A stretch of 64,000 bases of DNA from Lateolabrax maculatus (lineage: Eukaryota > Chordata > Actinopteri > Acropomatiformes > Lateolabracidae). Location: the NCBI GenBank assembly GCA_031216445.1, contig CM062219.1:19475001-19539000 (forward strand). Reading direction: 5' to 3'. Shown one piece after another: positions 22,735 through 33,741 of this stretch (position 1 is its first letter; each line of letters starts with the position of its first letter). A program made the translations under genes and the position numbers. The notes under the pieces were generated by a model, which saw only the letters and a program-made list of their open reading frames with translations, searched no databases and was not told the DNA's origin.

Positions 22735-25700
22735 ACATAATTGCGTGTACAATGATTGCGCTGATGGCCTTATTCTGCGCTTTTACTGAAGAGGAGCAGG
22801 TCACTGATCCTTTCTTGAATTTACTCAATGTTGTTTTCGTGCCCAACAATGTAAAGCCCCATCAGAAACTTGGAGGAGAAAGCCCAGGATGCCGGAGTTG
22901 TCCTGAGCTGACCTGTACAGTTCCTGCAGTCTCCAGGCGGTGTCTCCCCCCCCCAGCAGGGGGGGGCGCGAAGGGCGGCGGCGGGTTTTTGTTGTAATGT
23001 CATTGTTTCAAACAAAAAGTGAAAGTGTGATAAGATTTAGTTGTTCTGGTGTGTGTGTGTGATTGCTCTCTTATGTGTTTTTCCCGGAAATGTTTGTCTC
23101 CAGCAGTTGACAGAAATGCATAAACCCTTACTGGAAACCTCTACGGCCCTGTTGTCCATCTCCAGGCTGGAAAAGCTGCATTATGACTAAGCACTTTAAG
23201 ACATTTGTCCAGTCTGTCCATCAGGGAGAGGGATCCCTGATCTGTTTAAAATTGACTTGACTTCTTTCCTCAGGCTGTAAAGTATTTCCTTGAGGAGCAA
23301 TTATAACTACAGCTTGCATTTTGTTATGCAACCCTGTGTTGTAAAATGACAAATAAATTAGCTTAACTTTGCACCTCGATTAGAACCCGACTGATATGGG
23401 ATTCTTATATATATATATATATATATATATAAATATAAATAAATGCGCCAATACCAGCCGTTTTTTATACTGTTGGGCACTAACCTTGAAAAGTGAAAAT
23501 AGTTTCAGGGGGAATTTCAAAATCTGACTCATCCTTCATCATGTGACATGTTGGAAAATAGACTTTTTGCTGTTTCAAGCTAAATCAGTTCCCTTTAATT
23601 TTTTAACTTTCACTTTTTGTTATTGTCATCACATGCGATGAAAAGCCAAAACCAACAGTGTGTTAGTCAGTCTCTGAGTACTAGAAACCAACTGTCTGTG
23701 GCACTTAAACAACGGTTCCTAGTGAAGATGTAAATCTGTAATAATTCATTGAAACAGCTATAACTCAAACAGTGGTAAATGTTAAAACCAGGGTTCCCAC
23801 AGGTATTTTATGACTGTATTTCACTCGGCCTCTGTTTCACAGGTGAACTGTATGTGTCGGACAAATGTGGCAGCGACCAGGATGGAGACGGCACGGAGCA
23901 GAAACCTTTCAAAACTCCTCTCAAGGTAAACATGTCATGTAGCTTAAAGTACCACTGTTGTTTAACTGATCCAGGCATGTGTTGTTTAAAATGCTTCATG
24001 CTACGGTATTTAGTGTTAGTAGTAGAAGTATCAGCTTGGATATTATTGATAAGTTCTCCACTGGTCATTCCAGTTGCACCGATATGTCTGTCAGCATCTC
24101 ATTGTGTTTATGAACAAATCCTCACAGGCTCTGCTGTTCGCTGGAAAGGAGCCGTTCCCGACCCTCTACGTAGATTCTCAGACGCAGGGAGAGGTTGGTT
24201 TAAAAAAAATCTTTTTCTCAGTTTTTTAATATCTTCTTTAACCTTTTATGATATCTACCTTCTACATCCACATTATTCCGTCTAATTGTTTTAGACTGTC
24301 TTTTTGTTTTGTACACTGTTTTGAGTTTGCAGGTTTTATTCCAACAACAGCTGCAGCATCTATTTCACTTACTAGTTTATCCTCTTTCACTCAAAGGTTT
24401 TTGTCATTGTGCAGCTTCAGCAGTGTTTGACTGCAGTAAAAACCTGCAGAATCAGGTCATGACTCTGCTTGATACAGTAGATACACAATAGTCTCTTCAT
24501 GCATGTGTTTCTCCTCTCTCTCTTCCTCAGCGTTGGGCAGTGATCTCTAAGACGCAGATGAAGAACACTAAGAAGGCCTTTAACCGTGAGCAGATGAAGT
24601 GCGATTCCAAAGACAAGAAGGAGGTTTGTGTTCTACTATCCTCCTCACATTAGCCCCTGGTAGAGCAACATAGAACAGATCAGTTTCTGGGCAGCTTCAT
24701 GTCTTCAGTGTCCTGCCATAAAACACTCACTCCAGGATTTGTTTTTCTTTTTCTCTGTGTGCAGTTTTGCAGTGCATTGTCACCCAAGAAACAGATGTAA
24801 TGCATTTTTAAATGTTTTATCCGTGTTTGTTTTGCAGACAGAGGACATCGAGAGAAGAGAGAAGAACCTGGAAGAAGCCAAGAAGATCGTCATTGAGAGC
24901 GACCCCAGTCTGCCTGAGCCTGCCACGGTCAGTCACATTTCATATTGTTTCTGCTTTTAAATGATTTTTGGTAACACTTAATTGTAACCAACTATAAACA
25001 CTTAATAGAATGTTTATATTACTCTAAAAATTTTATAATGTAGTTGTGAACAAAACAACATTTCAAGTTTTTTTTTTTTAACATACTTGTTAGAAATCAC
25101 AAGTTCACATATAAAACATTTGTAACTGGTGTCTAAACAGTTAATGAATGCTTGTTTAACACAACCATAACTATACTATATTATATTATTTTTTAACTGT
25201 TAGTTAGGTGATCGCACTTTCATATCCATCAAATTCCCATTTTACTGGGGTTTTAATTACTGGACCATTTCATGCAGTGTTTCCAGTCTTTGTGCTAAGC
25301 TAAGCTAAAAAGCTGTTGGCTGTCATCTTATATTTAATGGACAGAAATAAGAGTGGATCTTCTCATCTCACACCAGATCTGAACAGAAATTCAGTACCAG
25401 CGTTCGGTGCTTGACAGTTGATGATGGCCTAAATACAGTTGTGACTTATTGTGCTAATGACCTAAAGATGAGTGACTGTGTTTTGCAGGTTAAAATCCTT
25501 AATCTGGAGGCCAAAAGAGGCCAGAGAGTCAAAGTGTTTGGATGGGTTCATCGCCTCAGGAGACAGGGTGAGGAGCCTGACACATGAAAACTAACTTGTT
25601 TTCCTTGACTATTTTTTTAAATGAATCAAACTGCATTTGTTTCTGCCTCTGGCCTCAGAGCAGAAAAGGCAACACATACATTGAAAATTTCTTGTTACTT

Positions 25701-28700
25701 TGAAGTTGACTGACAGAAAGTTGGACTCATATTTTTGTATTTGTTTGTTCTTGGTCTCCTACAGGGAAGAACCTGATGTTCATTGTGCTGAGAGATGGAA
25801 CTGGTTTCCTCCAGTGTGTCCTGTCTGATAAACTGGTACAACTTGATAACTTTCCCATTGTACTCTTTTTACTGTGATTTACATCACTGTGCTGTAATAT
25901 AACAATTCAGTTCAAGCTAGGACAACATTTTTCTTCTTCTAAAAGTCTGAATGTTGTGGAAGGGCAAAAACATACGTATTTCATTTTCAGTTTTTGAAAT
26001 GTACAAAATGACAACTGTAACAAAGCTATTACATTTAAGTAACTTTATTTTGAAATGAATGAACTCGAAACAATGAATGTGAAACAAAATAAAATTCAAT
26101 CAAAAGAAGAAATTAATATGCACATATAGAAAAATAGATATATTTCGTATATACATTAAGTACCTTAAAATGTTCATGAAGGCACTACACAAAGTGTATC
26201 TGATTGATGTTGTGTTCGCCACTCAGTATTAGTGAGTGATGAACACTTAGATACAAATGATAATATAAGCTTCAAAACCTGTTTCAAATGTACAAATCGG
26301 ACTGTGTATTCTTCCCTCTGATGCCAACTAACACTGACTGGTTTCCCCCCTCTTGTCTTCAGTGCCAGTGCTACAACGGCTTGGTTTTGTCCACAGAGAG
26401 CACTGTAGCTCTGTACGGGACTGTCACTGCAGTTCCTGAGGGGAAACAGGTAAACACACCTGCTGCACAACAGTCAAACAACAGTTTGTTTTGGAAAAGA
26501 CACCTCGTCTTCCATTGTCACATGATAAAATAATATAATACTGGAGGATATATTCAGGGTGAAAACATGAAGACGGTCTTCAGTGAGTTGTTGTTTTCCC
26601 ACTCCCAGGCGCCCGGAGGCCACGAGCTGCACTGTGACTTCTGGGAGCTGATCGGCTTAGCTCCAGCAGGCGGGGCTGACAACCTTCTGAACGAAGAGTC
26701 GGACGTGGACGTCCAGCTGAACAACCGACACATGATGATCAGAGGAGAGAACGTCTCCAAGATCCTCAGAGTCCGATCCACTGTCACACAGTGCTTCAGG
26801 GACCACTTCTTCGACCGCGGATACTGTGAGGTGAAGCACACCGACTGAAGTCAAAAGCCATCCATTTTTGCTGTCAAGTGATTTTTTTTATTTTTTTTTC
26901 TTTCTATTTTTTTTTTTATTACTTTTGAAATAAAGAAAATAGTATTTGGTATGGTTGTGTAACCTGATTCAGTTCTAAGTTAAAGTAATCGGATTCCCTC
27001 AGCTCCAAGGCAAAATTTTCAGCTTCCTGCTATGACTTCTAGCAGCTGAAAAAACTTTTATTTTAAAAACATACTCACCCTATTGTATTCTATTCTAACA
27101 TTTTCTTTAAATCTTATTATTGCAGCAATGCAGTTTTACTAGAGTAAAGTCATTTGAGGCTGAACTTTGTTTCCTCTTGTACAGCTACTTAGTTTGAGTT
27201 GGCAAAATATTTAACCTCAAATGTCTGCACCTAGCCTAGGTTTGTAGTCTTTAGCTGATTGTCTTATCTGGTATGTTTGAATGAGTGAACAGTAGGATTT
27301 GGCTTCAATAGCATTTTATCAAATATGAATCCAATATCAAATCCAAATCCATTAAAATCTCTTATTTGACATGTTTAGCGTTATCTTAAAGTTATTATCC
27401 TTAGGATTTGAGCCCTGGTTGATAATCTATAGCTCAAGGTTGCCGGGGTAAATACCAGGCAAAGTAAAAATGAGAAGCCTGCTACGGGAATATGCCTTGT
27501 ACGTTTGTCTGTGCAAATCAAGAAACCTGTGAGCTCAGGATCACAGTCTCTGTAACCACCGTTTGTTTGTTCTTCTTGATGTAGATCTTTCCCCCGACTA
27601 TGGTGCAGACTCAGGTGGAGGGCGGCTCCACGCTGTTTAGCTTCAACTACTTTGGGGAGCAGGCGTACTTGACGCAGTCCTCCCAGCTCTACCTGGAGAC
27701 CTGCATACCTGCACTAGGCGACAGCTTCTGCATTGCCCAGTCATACCGTGCCGAGCAGTCCCGCACCCGCAGGCACCTGTCCGAGTGAGTATGCTGTTCA
27801 ACACACTGATAAATTCCTCTCAAGTCGTCCTGTGCAGGAACTGACAAACATGGAGGAAAATACTGATTCATACTGTGAATAATTCCAGTTTTCCAGCTCC
27901 TGTAATGTCCCGGTGTCATTTAACAGCTGGAGAAGCAGCAGTTTGACCCTAAGGAAATGTCTTCTCCGGGGTGTATAAGTGATGACAAATCAGCCACTTA
28001 GGAATAAAAAACATTTGAAGTGTGATTATCTGGACCATATGATCACAACATTAATATCTTTATCTTACATGAATGTCTTTTTTTTTCTGATCAAATGTTT
28101 GTTGCTGTACATCCTGACAATATACACTGTCATCACATCAGCCATATGTACAGGCCTCATTCTTCCAATACGATTATTAATTTATTTTCCATGTTCAGGT
28201 ACACTCACATCGAGGCCGAGTGTCCATTCATGTCCTTTGAGGATCTGCTGAACAGACTGGAAGATCTGGTGTGTGACGTGGTGGACCGAGTGCTTAAATC
28301 CCCTGCTGCACAGCTGCTCTACGAGATCAACCCCGTACGTCACCTTGTTATGAATAAATGGGAGCGTGTTGAAGTTAAAACAGACTTTTCACACAGGTTT
28401 TATCTTAATTAACGGTCAGTCAGTGCTAAAAAAACGTGATGATTGATGGAACGTTCATCAGTTATACATTTTGGTGATTGATGACTAACGATAATGGTGG
28501 TAGTAATGCTGAACTTGAACAGCAGTTAATTAAACATTCTCACCTCAAGGTCCATTTTCTAGCTGTTGAGTAGGTTTGATCACATGATCTTCATAAGCCT
28601 GTGGAGTTGATATTTCATAGTAATTTGATAGTAATGTTGCTATTTTCTTTGATGGTGCTTTGATGGTTCTTCCCCAGAACTTCAAACCCCCCAAGAGGCC

Positions 28701-28806
28701 ATTCAAGAGGATGAACTACACTGATGCCATCGAGTGGCTCAGAGAGCATGACATCAAGAAGGACGACGGCTCCTACTACGAGTTCGGAGAGGTGACGACT
28801 GAACAT

Positions 28807-28844
<38 letters not shown>

Positions 28845-30186
28845 GTTTCAAATGAGTTATTGTCATCAGAAGAAGTTAGAGAGAGCAGAGATACCTTGAC
28901 TTTGTAACACAGTCTCTTTGATATAAAAAGAGCTACAGAAGACATTGTACAACTGTTTTCGCAGGCGGAGTAGCGCTCTTCATTAGGAGTATACTGAACT
29001 TGATGTGAGATGTAATGTGGTTATTGTGAAGTCCTTGAGTTGTGCAGCAGGTAGTCAAAGAGCTGATGGTTGAGTTTGTGCTGTTCTTGGTCTCAAGTCT
29101 GAAGTAATCAAGGCATCAGCTCACCTGCAGTTTTCAGACTCGCCTGTAGAGGGCATGGCTGTCTTTAATGTCAACTGGAGCTCCAGTAGACTGTAGACAT
29201 GTGACCCTCCCGCTTTGTTCTGTGTTCACGGAGCTCAAGATGCTTGTGTCCCCACTTTCATTACAACAATACCTACTTGAATTGTATGTTTTTTAACATA
29301 CAGTATATTTTGTAGTAATTAGACAGCATTGTAAATAGAGATTGATTCTCGCTGGAGTTTATTCAGCAATAATAAGGTTGAAGAAATTGTTACGAAAACT
29401 GACTTCTATAAATGTTAAATGTCTTGCAAAATCCCCATTTCATTTTGTAAATATCGATTTCTCAGTTTTGACTTGTCTGTTGTCTGTGTCTCTCTCAGGA
29501 CATCCCAGAGGCTCCGGAGAGGCTGATGACAGACTCCATCAACGAGACCATCCTGCTCTGTCGTTTCCCTGCCGAGATCAAGTCCTTCTACATGCAGCGC
29601 TGTCCCGAGGACAGACGCCTCACTGAGTCGGTACGAACCCCAGGGGTCTAGTTGAACTTTGACCACAAAACCTGGAGGTATACCAGGGTGGTACAAATCT
29701 ACCCAAACTCTTTCTGACTAATTCGTTTTTCAGGTTTTTGGTCATAAACTAAACAATTGGATACATTTCAAATTTGACGTGGAAAGCAGAGGACAGTCAG
29801 TGGGCCTTACAGGGATACTCCACCTGAAGACAGACTTATGGTGGAGCGTCACATTGAGCCCTGAAGTCACGTTCTAGCTTATCTGTCTGAACGCGCTGTG
29901 CTGTGCTGCAGGTGGACGTGCTGATGCCAAATGTCGGTGAGATCGTCGGAGGCTCCATGCGTATCTGGGACGCCAAGGAACTTCTGGAGGGATACAAGAG
30001 GGAGGGAATCGACCCAACCCCGTACTACTGGTACACTGACCAGGTAACACACAACTGAGTGCTGCTTTTCTGATTGTTTGTGTAGAGAGGAATAACATTT
30101 TGTGCTATTGCATTACAGCAAAAACCATATTGATGAGTGATTCATCGCCTAAGTGATTTTTTTTTTAAGGGAAGTATTAACAGGCT

Positions 30187-30241
<55 letters not shown>

Positions 30242-30376
30242 CAGAGGAAGTACGGCACCTGTCCTCATGGCGGTTACGGCCTGGGACTGGAGCGTTTCCT
30301 CACCTGGCTGCTGAACAGACATCACATCAGAGATGTCTGCCTGTACCCACGATTCATCCAGCGCTGCAGACCCTGA
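22111..30376 (+). CDS. nars1: Cytosolic asparaginyl-tRNA synthetase (NARS1), 15 coding exons
   Basis: Exons: 22111-22153, 23843-23925, 24128-24193, 24531-24623, 24838-24927, 25489-25567, 25765-25835, 26363-26449, 26609-26830, 27585-27784, 28199-28334, 28678-28791, 29499-29630, 29912-30043, 30245-30376; junctions GT-AG, frame kept, 559 aa. It charges tRNA-Asn with asparagine in the cytosol. The N-terminal part (about 1-120) is the eukaryote-specific extension, some 11 residues longer than human and starting MATEISKGVEQASVGELYVS. An OB-fold anticodon-binding domain follows (about 125-230, VKVFGWVHRLRRQGKNLMFI). The class II core has motif 1 around IFPPTMVQTQVEGG, motif 2 with YRAEQSRTRRHLSE (Arg333-Glu335) and motif 3 GGYGLGLERF (526-534). 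Every expected block is intact. The ATG is the first in a CpG-rich 5' region. Confidence 0.97.
22704..22732. repeat. (GT)n microsatellite
   Basis: An uninterrupted GT run in NARS1 intron 1. It falls in a stretch missing from the upstream partial copy. Confidence 0.9.
22946..22966. repeat. C9/G8 homopolymer hairpin
   Basis: Nine C (22,946-22,954), AGCA, then eight G (22,959-22,966) in NARS1 intron 1, able to form an 8-bp pure G:C stem or paired G-quadruplex/i-motif tracts. It is also a place prone to sequencing error. Confidence 0.9.
23406..23430. repeat. (TA)n microsatellite
   Basis: An uninterrupted TA run in NARS1 intron 1. Confidence 0.9.
25270..25395 (-). repeat. Fish interspersed repeat (antisense) in NARS1 intron 5
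   Basis: Contains GTTTCCAGTCTTTGTGCTAA followed by GCTAAGCTAA and, further on, GGATCTTCTCATCTCAC. It is the reverse orientation of the repeat at 44.3 kb, which has TTAGCTTAGCACGAAGACTG. I recall the family as very abundant in fish genomes. Confidence 0.7.
28808..28842. repeat. (CA)n microsatellite 17 nt after the exon 12 donor of NARS1
   Basis: About 17 CA units beginning 17 nt after the exon 12/intron 12 junction (exon ends at 28,791). Confidence 0.95.
30188..30239. repeat. (GT)26 directly before the last NARS1 exon
   Basis: A 52-nt uninterrupted GT run ends 5 nt before exon 15; the acceptor is GTGTTTCAG followed by AGGAAG. There is no other polypyrimidine tract. Confidence 0.95.
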
Positions 30377-30571
30377 GCACAGGAACACACACGCACATAC
30401 ATATATTTGCATAGTATATGTGGTCCTGGCATGTGGCTGCGCTCAATCAAGTTAAATAACAAATATCTGTATAACTTCTTCAGTTCTAATCTTAACAGCT
30501 TCCTCCTGGTTTGTTCTGATTTGAACCCTGACTTTAATCATTTCTGCTCACTGGCTAATTATTTGACCAGT

Positions 30572-31043
30572 AATAAACACGTTAGTTACCTGGGAAGTCC
30601 TGCAAAAAAAATCTCAAATGTGGTCTTCTCCCATCTTCTATTCATTCTTTATTTTAACAAACAATTCCGTAGGAAAAAATAACATACAAATGTAGTTTGT
30701 GAATAATCCATCGCCGCCACAAACACACACACACACACTATGCTTCTCCCATCATTGTACTGGATACCACCGTCCTGTCGCTCTCTACTAGTGGTCAGTT
30801 CAAACTTAAATCACAAAAACAACCACTTTAGTGCACTTTTCATGTATTTGGGAACATTCGACTCCATCCCTGAAAGAAACAGCTGATGTCGAAATCAAAA
30901 GTATAAATAAAACGTGGGCACAGCCTGTCCATCGAATGATTGTCATTGGTGGATTAGAAATGTGACGTAGGCGTCGGTCTCGAGGTTTCATCCTGTTTGT
31001 CTGCTCCGCCTCTTCATGTGAAATTACTCCTCAACTGAATAAA
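30572..31043 (+). terminator. NARS1 3' UTR polyadenylation signals
   Basis: Three AATAAA hexamers follow the NARS1 stop codon at 30,572-30,577, 30,906-30,911 and 31,038-31,043. The last two are the most likely, giving a 3' UTR of roughly 550-700 nt. A short (CA)n run lies between (about 30,721). Usage cannot be decided from sequence. Confidence 0.5.
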
Positions 31044-31179
31044 CTGCACTTAAATAAATGGGATTCAAACGGACGTTGTGTGAGTTTTTCTTCAGGTCAG
31101 GTGTGATTGTTTGGATCACTTTGTTTTACCTTCAGACCGGACTTTGACTGATGGCTAATGCCAAAACATATCACTTACC

Positions 31180-31710
31180 TGCTCAACTGTACTTTTCATC
31201 TTAAGGCAAACCAAGTTAATTTATCAAGCACCATTCGAATATAAAGGCATAACATACACTAAAGAAAATGTACTTTTTAAAGTGTAATACTTAAGTTACA
31301 CCTTACACCAGTACAGGCATCATAAAAAGTGTACCAAGGTATAGTTTAAGCTAAGTTTACTTTCCACACTTTTACTATAGAAGCACTGAAGAAAAATGTA
31401 AGTTTAAAAAAGAAGTAAAATACCAATATAAAAGTCATCTTACCATAGGTTTACTGTAAAAATCACATTAAAGACATTTAAAAAGTAGTACTTGTGTACT
31501 GTAACTAGTACATACATTAACAGGTACAATGAAAATCTTTATTTTTATAGTACACTTTAAATACATACACAAAAATCTACTTTGAGTTTTGTCTTATAGG
31601 TATGCTTGCAAAAATGTAACCATACATTAGAAACTTGTTTATGCAATGTACTTTGAAGTAGCACTGAAAATGTATTGTGATTATACAGTACTTGACAGTG
31701 GTAGAGGTAT
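31180..31710. repeat. Decayed repeat rich in (A)GTACTTTAA/TTAAAGTAC words
   Basis: The segment repeats words such as GTACTTTTTAAAGTG, TACTTAAGT, AAGTGTACCAAG and TACACTTTAAATACA on both strands. I recall similar AGTATACTTTAAGTAC-type repeats in fish. It is strongly diverged, with no coding potential. Confidence 0.4.
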
Positions 31711-32090
31711 TCTTAACTTCTCAGTTCATTTTTGATTTCCAAGAGGTGTTATTGACGGGCGGAGACAACCGATCAGAGCGACGAAACACTGTCCTGTCAG
31801 AAGTTTGGCAAACATATTTCTTATCAACATAAAGTTTAAGTGCAGTTGTTTGTTCTTCTTTTAGAGAAAATGTACCGTCCAGTCTGTTTAATACTGCAGC
31901 TGTAGTTGACCGCTCAATGTTCTGTATCGGCAGGCAGCCATCTTGGATATTTACAAAGATACCTAAAGGGCGCTCGTCTCTGTCAGTCATCGTATCAAAC
32001 CCGCCTCCTACTAGATAAAAGCTTGTGATTGGTTAGCCCGATAAAACGGCATGGAAATCAGTTTGAATGGGAGAGGGGCCAGACCTATCA
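31711..32090 (-). repeat. Inverted repeat copy A upstream of FECH, helicase-like remnant
   Basis: The minus strand of this segment matches the plus strand at 47,503-47,893 over most of its length. Shared blocks include TTGGAAATCAAAAATGAACTG, GGTTGTCTCCGCCCGT and TCTGGCCCCTCTCCCATTC. The minus strand encodes a short frame, LNRLDGTFSLKEEQTTALKL, that resembles the start of RecQ-type helicase-like ORFs repeated in fish genomes; that resemblance is weak. Confidence 0.75.
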
Positions 32091-32421
32091 TGAGTAACAA
32101 ACATGAGCTCGCAGATTCGTCTGGCTTTCGAGCTAGATTATTTTCACTTGGCTAATAAAAGTTCCAGGTAAATTACTCAATAATTTTATTTTTATTGGAT
32201 TTTTACTGGATTAGCATTAATAGCATCCCACACGAGCAGTGACCAATCAGCACTGAGTGTTGAAGTACGTGCAGCTGCAGTTCCTCTAATGGCCACTAGA
32301 TGCTGCTCCGAGAAAACCGACCAGTACTGTGTACTAGCATGATGTGAGCGGGGAAGCTCACCTGACAGACACATGCTTGTGTATGGGAGGACTTCCTTGT
32401 TCAGGAGCTGCTGTTTTCTTG

Positions 32422-32424
<3 letters not shown>

Positions 32425-32454
<30 letters not shown>
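32425..32454. repeat. (TG)n microsatellite
   Basis: About 15 TG units in the NARS1-FECH intergenic region. Confidence 0.95.
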
Positions 32455-32458
<4 letters not shown>

Positions 32459-32829
32459 AACACAGTCCCTGGTTCCTCTTTGGCTTTCGGCCTCGTTCAC
32501 GCGGTGATGGTGAAAGGAAGAAGGAAACACGGCTCCAGACCTCAGCTCCAGAAAAACCGGTCTCGTTTCAAAGTCTGAGCAGTTTAAAATCAACATCCTT
32601 TGTAAGAAAAACAAAAACAGCTGCACAATGAAAATGTTCTCCAGGAAAGGCCCTCTCGTCACAAGCTGTTTTGTCACAGGGATGGGTTGAAGTCCTGATA
32701 GTGCTGCTTACATTTTCTTACAGTGCTCTGTCCTGCTTGCCAACAGCACGCAGTTCGTTTTATTCTATTTGAGCAGACTGGGTGTCCACATACTTTTGGC
32801 CAGATAATGTGCTCATCCACAGCTCTGCC

Positions 32830-32995
32830 TGACACACCACCTGTGCGCGCGCACACGTGCCCGCGCTCGGGTGTGGGCGTGGTCGGCACGAGCGAGGGCG
32901 GGGTTATGTTAGAGTTTACACTCACGTCGACGTGACGCCGGACTGAGAGAACGGCCGTGCGTCAAGACACCGAGGGAGCGCGCCTCAGACCGGAA
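32830..32995. promoter_or_regulatory. CpG-rich block upstream of FECH
   Basis: GC- and CpG-rich, with alternating CGCGCG, an ACACGTGC E-box-like site, GGGCGTGG and GGGCGGGG GC boxes, and the perfect 14-bp palindrome TCACGTCGACGTGA (32,922-32,935). It lies about 0.8 kb upstream of the FECH start codon. It could be a distal or alternative FECH promoter element; no exon is seen next to it. Confidence 0.35.
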
Positions 32996-33499
32996 ATGTG
33001 TCACAATTGTCTCCACGAGAAAAGTATGAAGTAATTTATGTTTCAATTAAAATACGTATAAAACGAGGTGTAAAGGCGTTGTCAAGCTGTAGATAAATAA
33101 CTATAACAGATTAGAGACGATTAAAAATGAATAGAATTATATTTCATTTTAGTACTCATTTTTATTTTTGCATTTTGTGCACACATTTCTTAATACTTTC
33201 TATGTGGATCCTGATTGTTTCAGAATTGAAATTAAGACAGTTGTCTTGATTTTTTTTTCTGTAAATTTACATTTTTTAAATTTGCTCTCTTTATTGTTAA
33301 GTTATGTTTTAATGGTTACATGTTAAATTACCTTTTTATTGTTTTTATTTATTGAAACAGATAACAGAACCTATTTAAAAAAAATACAACAGTGACCTAA
33401 AATTGCCAATATTCTAAAAAAATATTATAATATATTAAAAATAAGCCATGAATCCCAGGGATTACAACAAATCAAAATCTGAAACGTTGCATCATCCCA

Positions 33500-33741
33500 C
33501 ACTCGTAACCAAAGTTTTATTTTGGAATTGCAAACCGGAAGTGTTGACGTTACCGTTAGCGGACTTGACAGCAGTCTGTGCAGCCAGCCGGTGGTAGCTG
33601 AAGGAATCTGTCTTATCGGACTGCCCAGCGACACCCAGCGAGGGGAAACACTCGTGGATCCAGCCGCTGAGAGAGCCACTGTCCAGCCTGCATTTCAGCC
33701 GGAACAGAGACTTTCATCGGCTGGGAAAACAGCAAATTACC
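33500..33741 (+). promoter_or_regulatory. FECH proximal promoter and 5' UTR
   Basis: The segment upstream of the FECH ATG becomes GC-richer at about 33.53 kb and carries an ETS-type site CCGGAAGT (33,535-33,542). No TATA box is seen. ETS and GC-box promoters fit a housekeeping heme gene. The transcription start was not located. Confidence 0.5.

Larger units (their letters stand above)
22201..23030 (+). repeat. NARS1 intron-1 segment duplicated upstream
   Basis: The blocks 22,201-22,244, 22,539-22,680, 22,794-22,828 and 23,008-23,028 recur in the same order at 21,103-21,361. The first begins 48 bp after exon 1. Just before it, AGCCGGTT is repeated in tandem. Confidence 0.85.
31050..33480. other. 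NARS1-FECH intergenic region
   Basis: No exon recognised. It holds an AT-rich stretch with recurrent TACTTTAAGT-type words (31.2-31.7 kb), one copy of an inverted repeat pair (31.7-32.1 kb), a (TG)n at 32,425-32,454 and a CpG-rich block at 32.83-33.0 kb. 33.0-33.48 kb is AT-rich with nothing recognisable. Confidence 0.7.
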
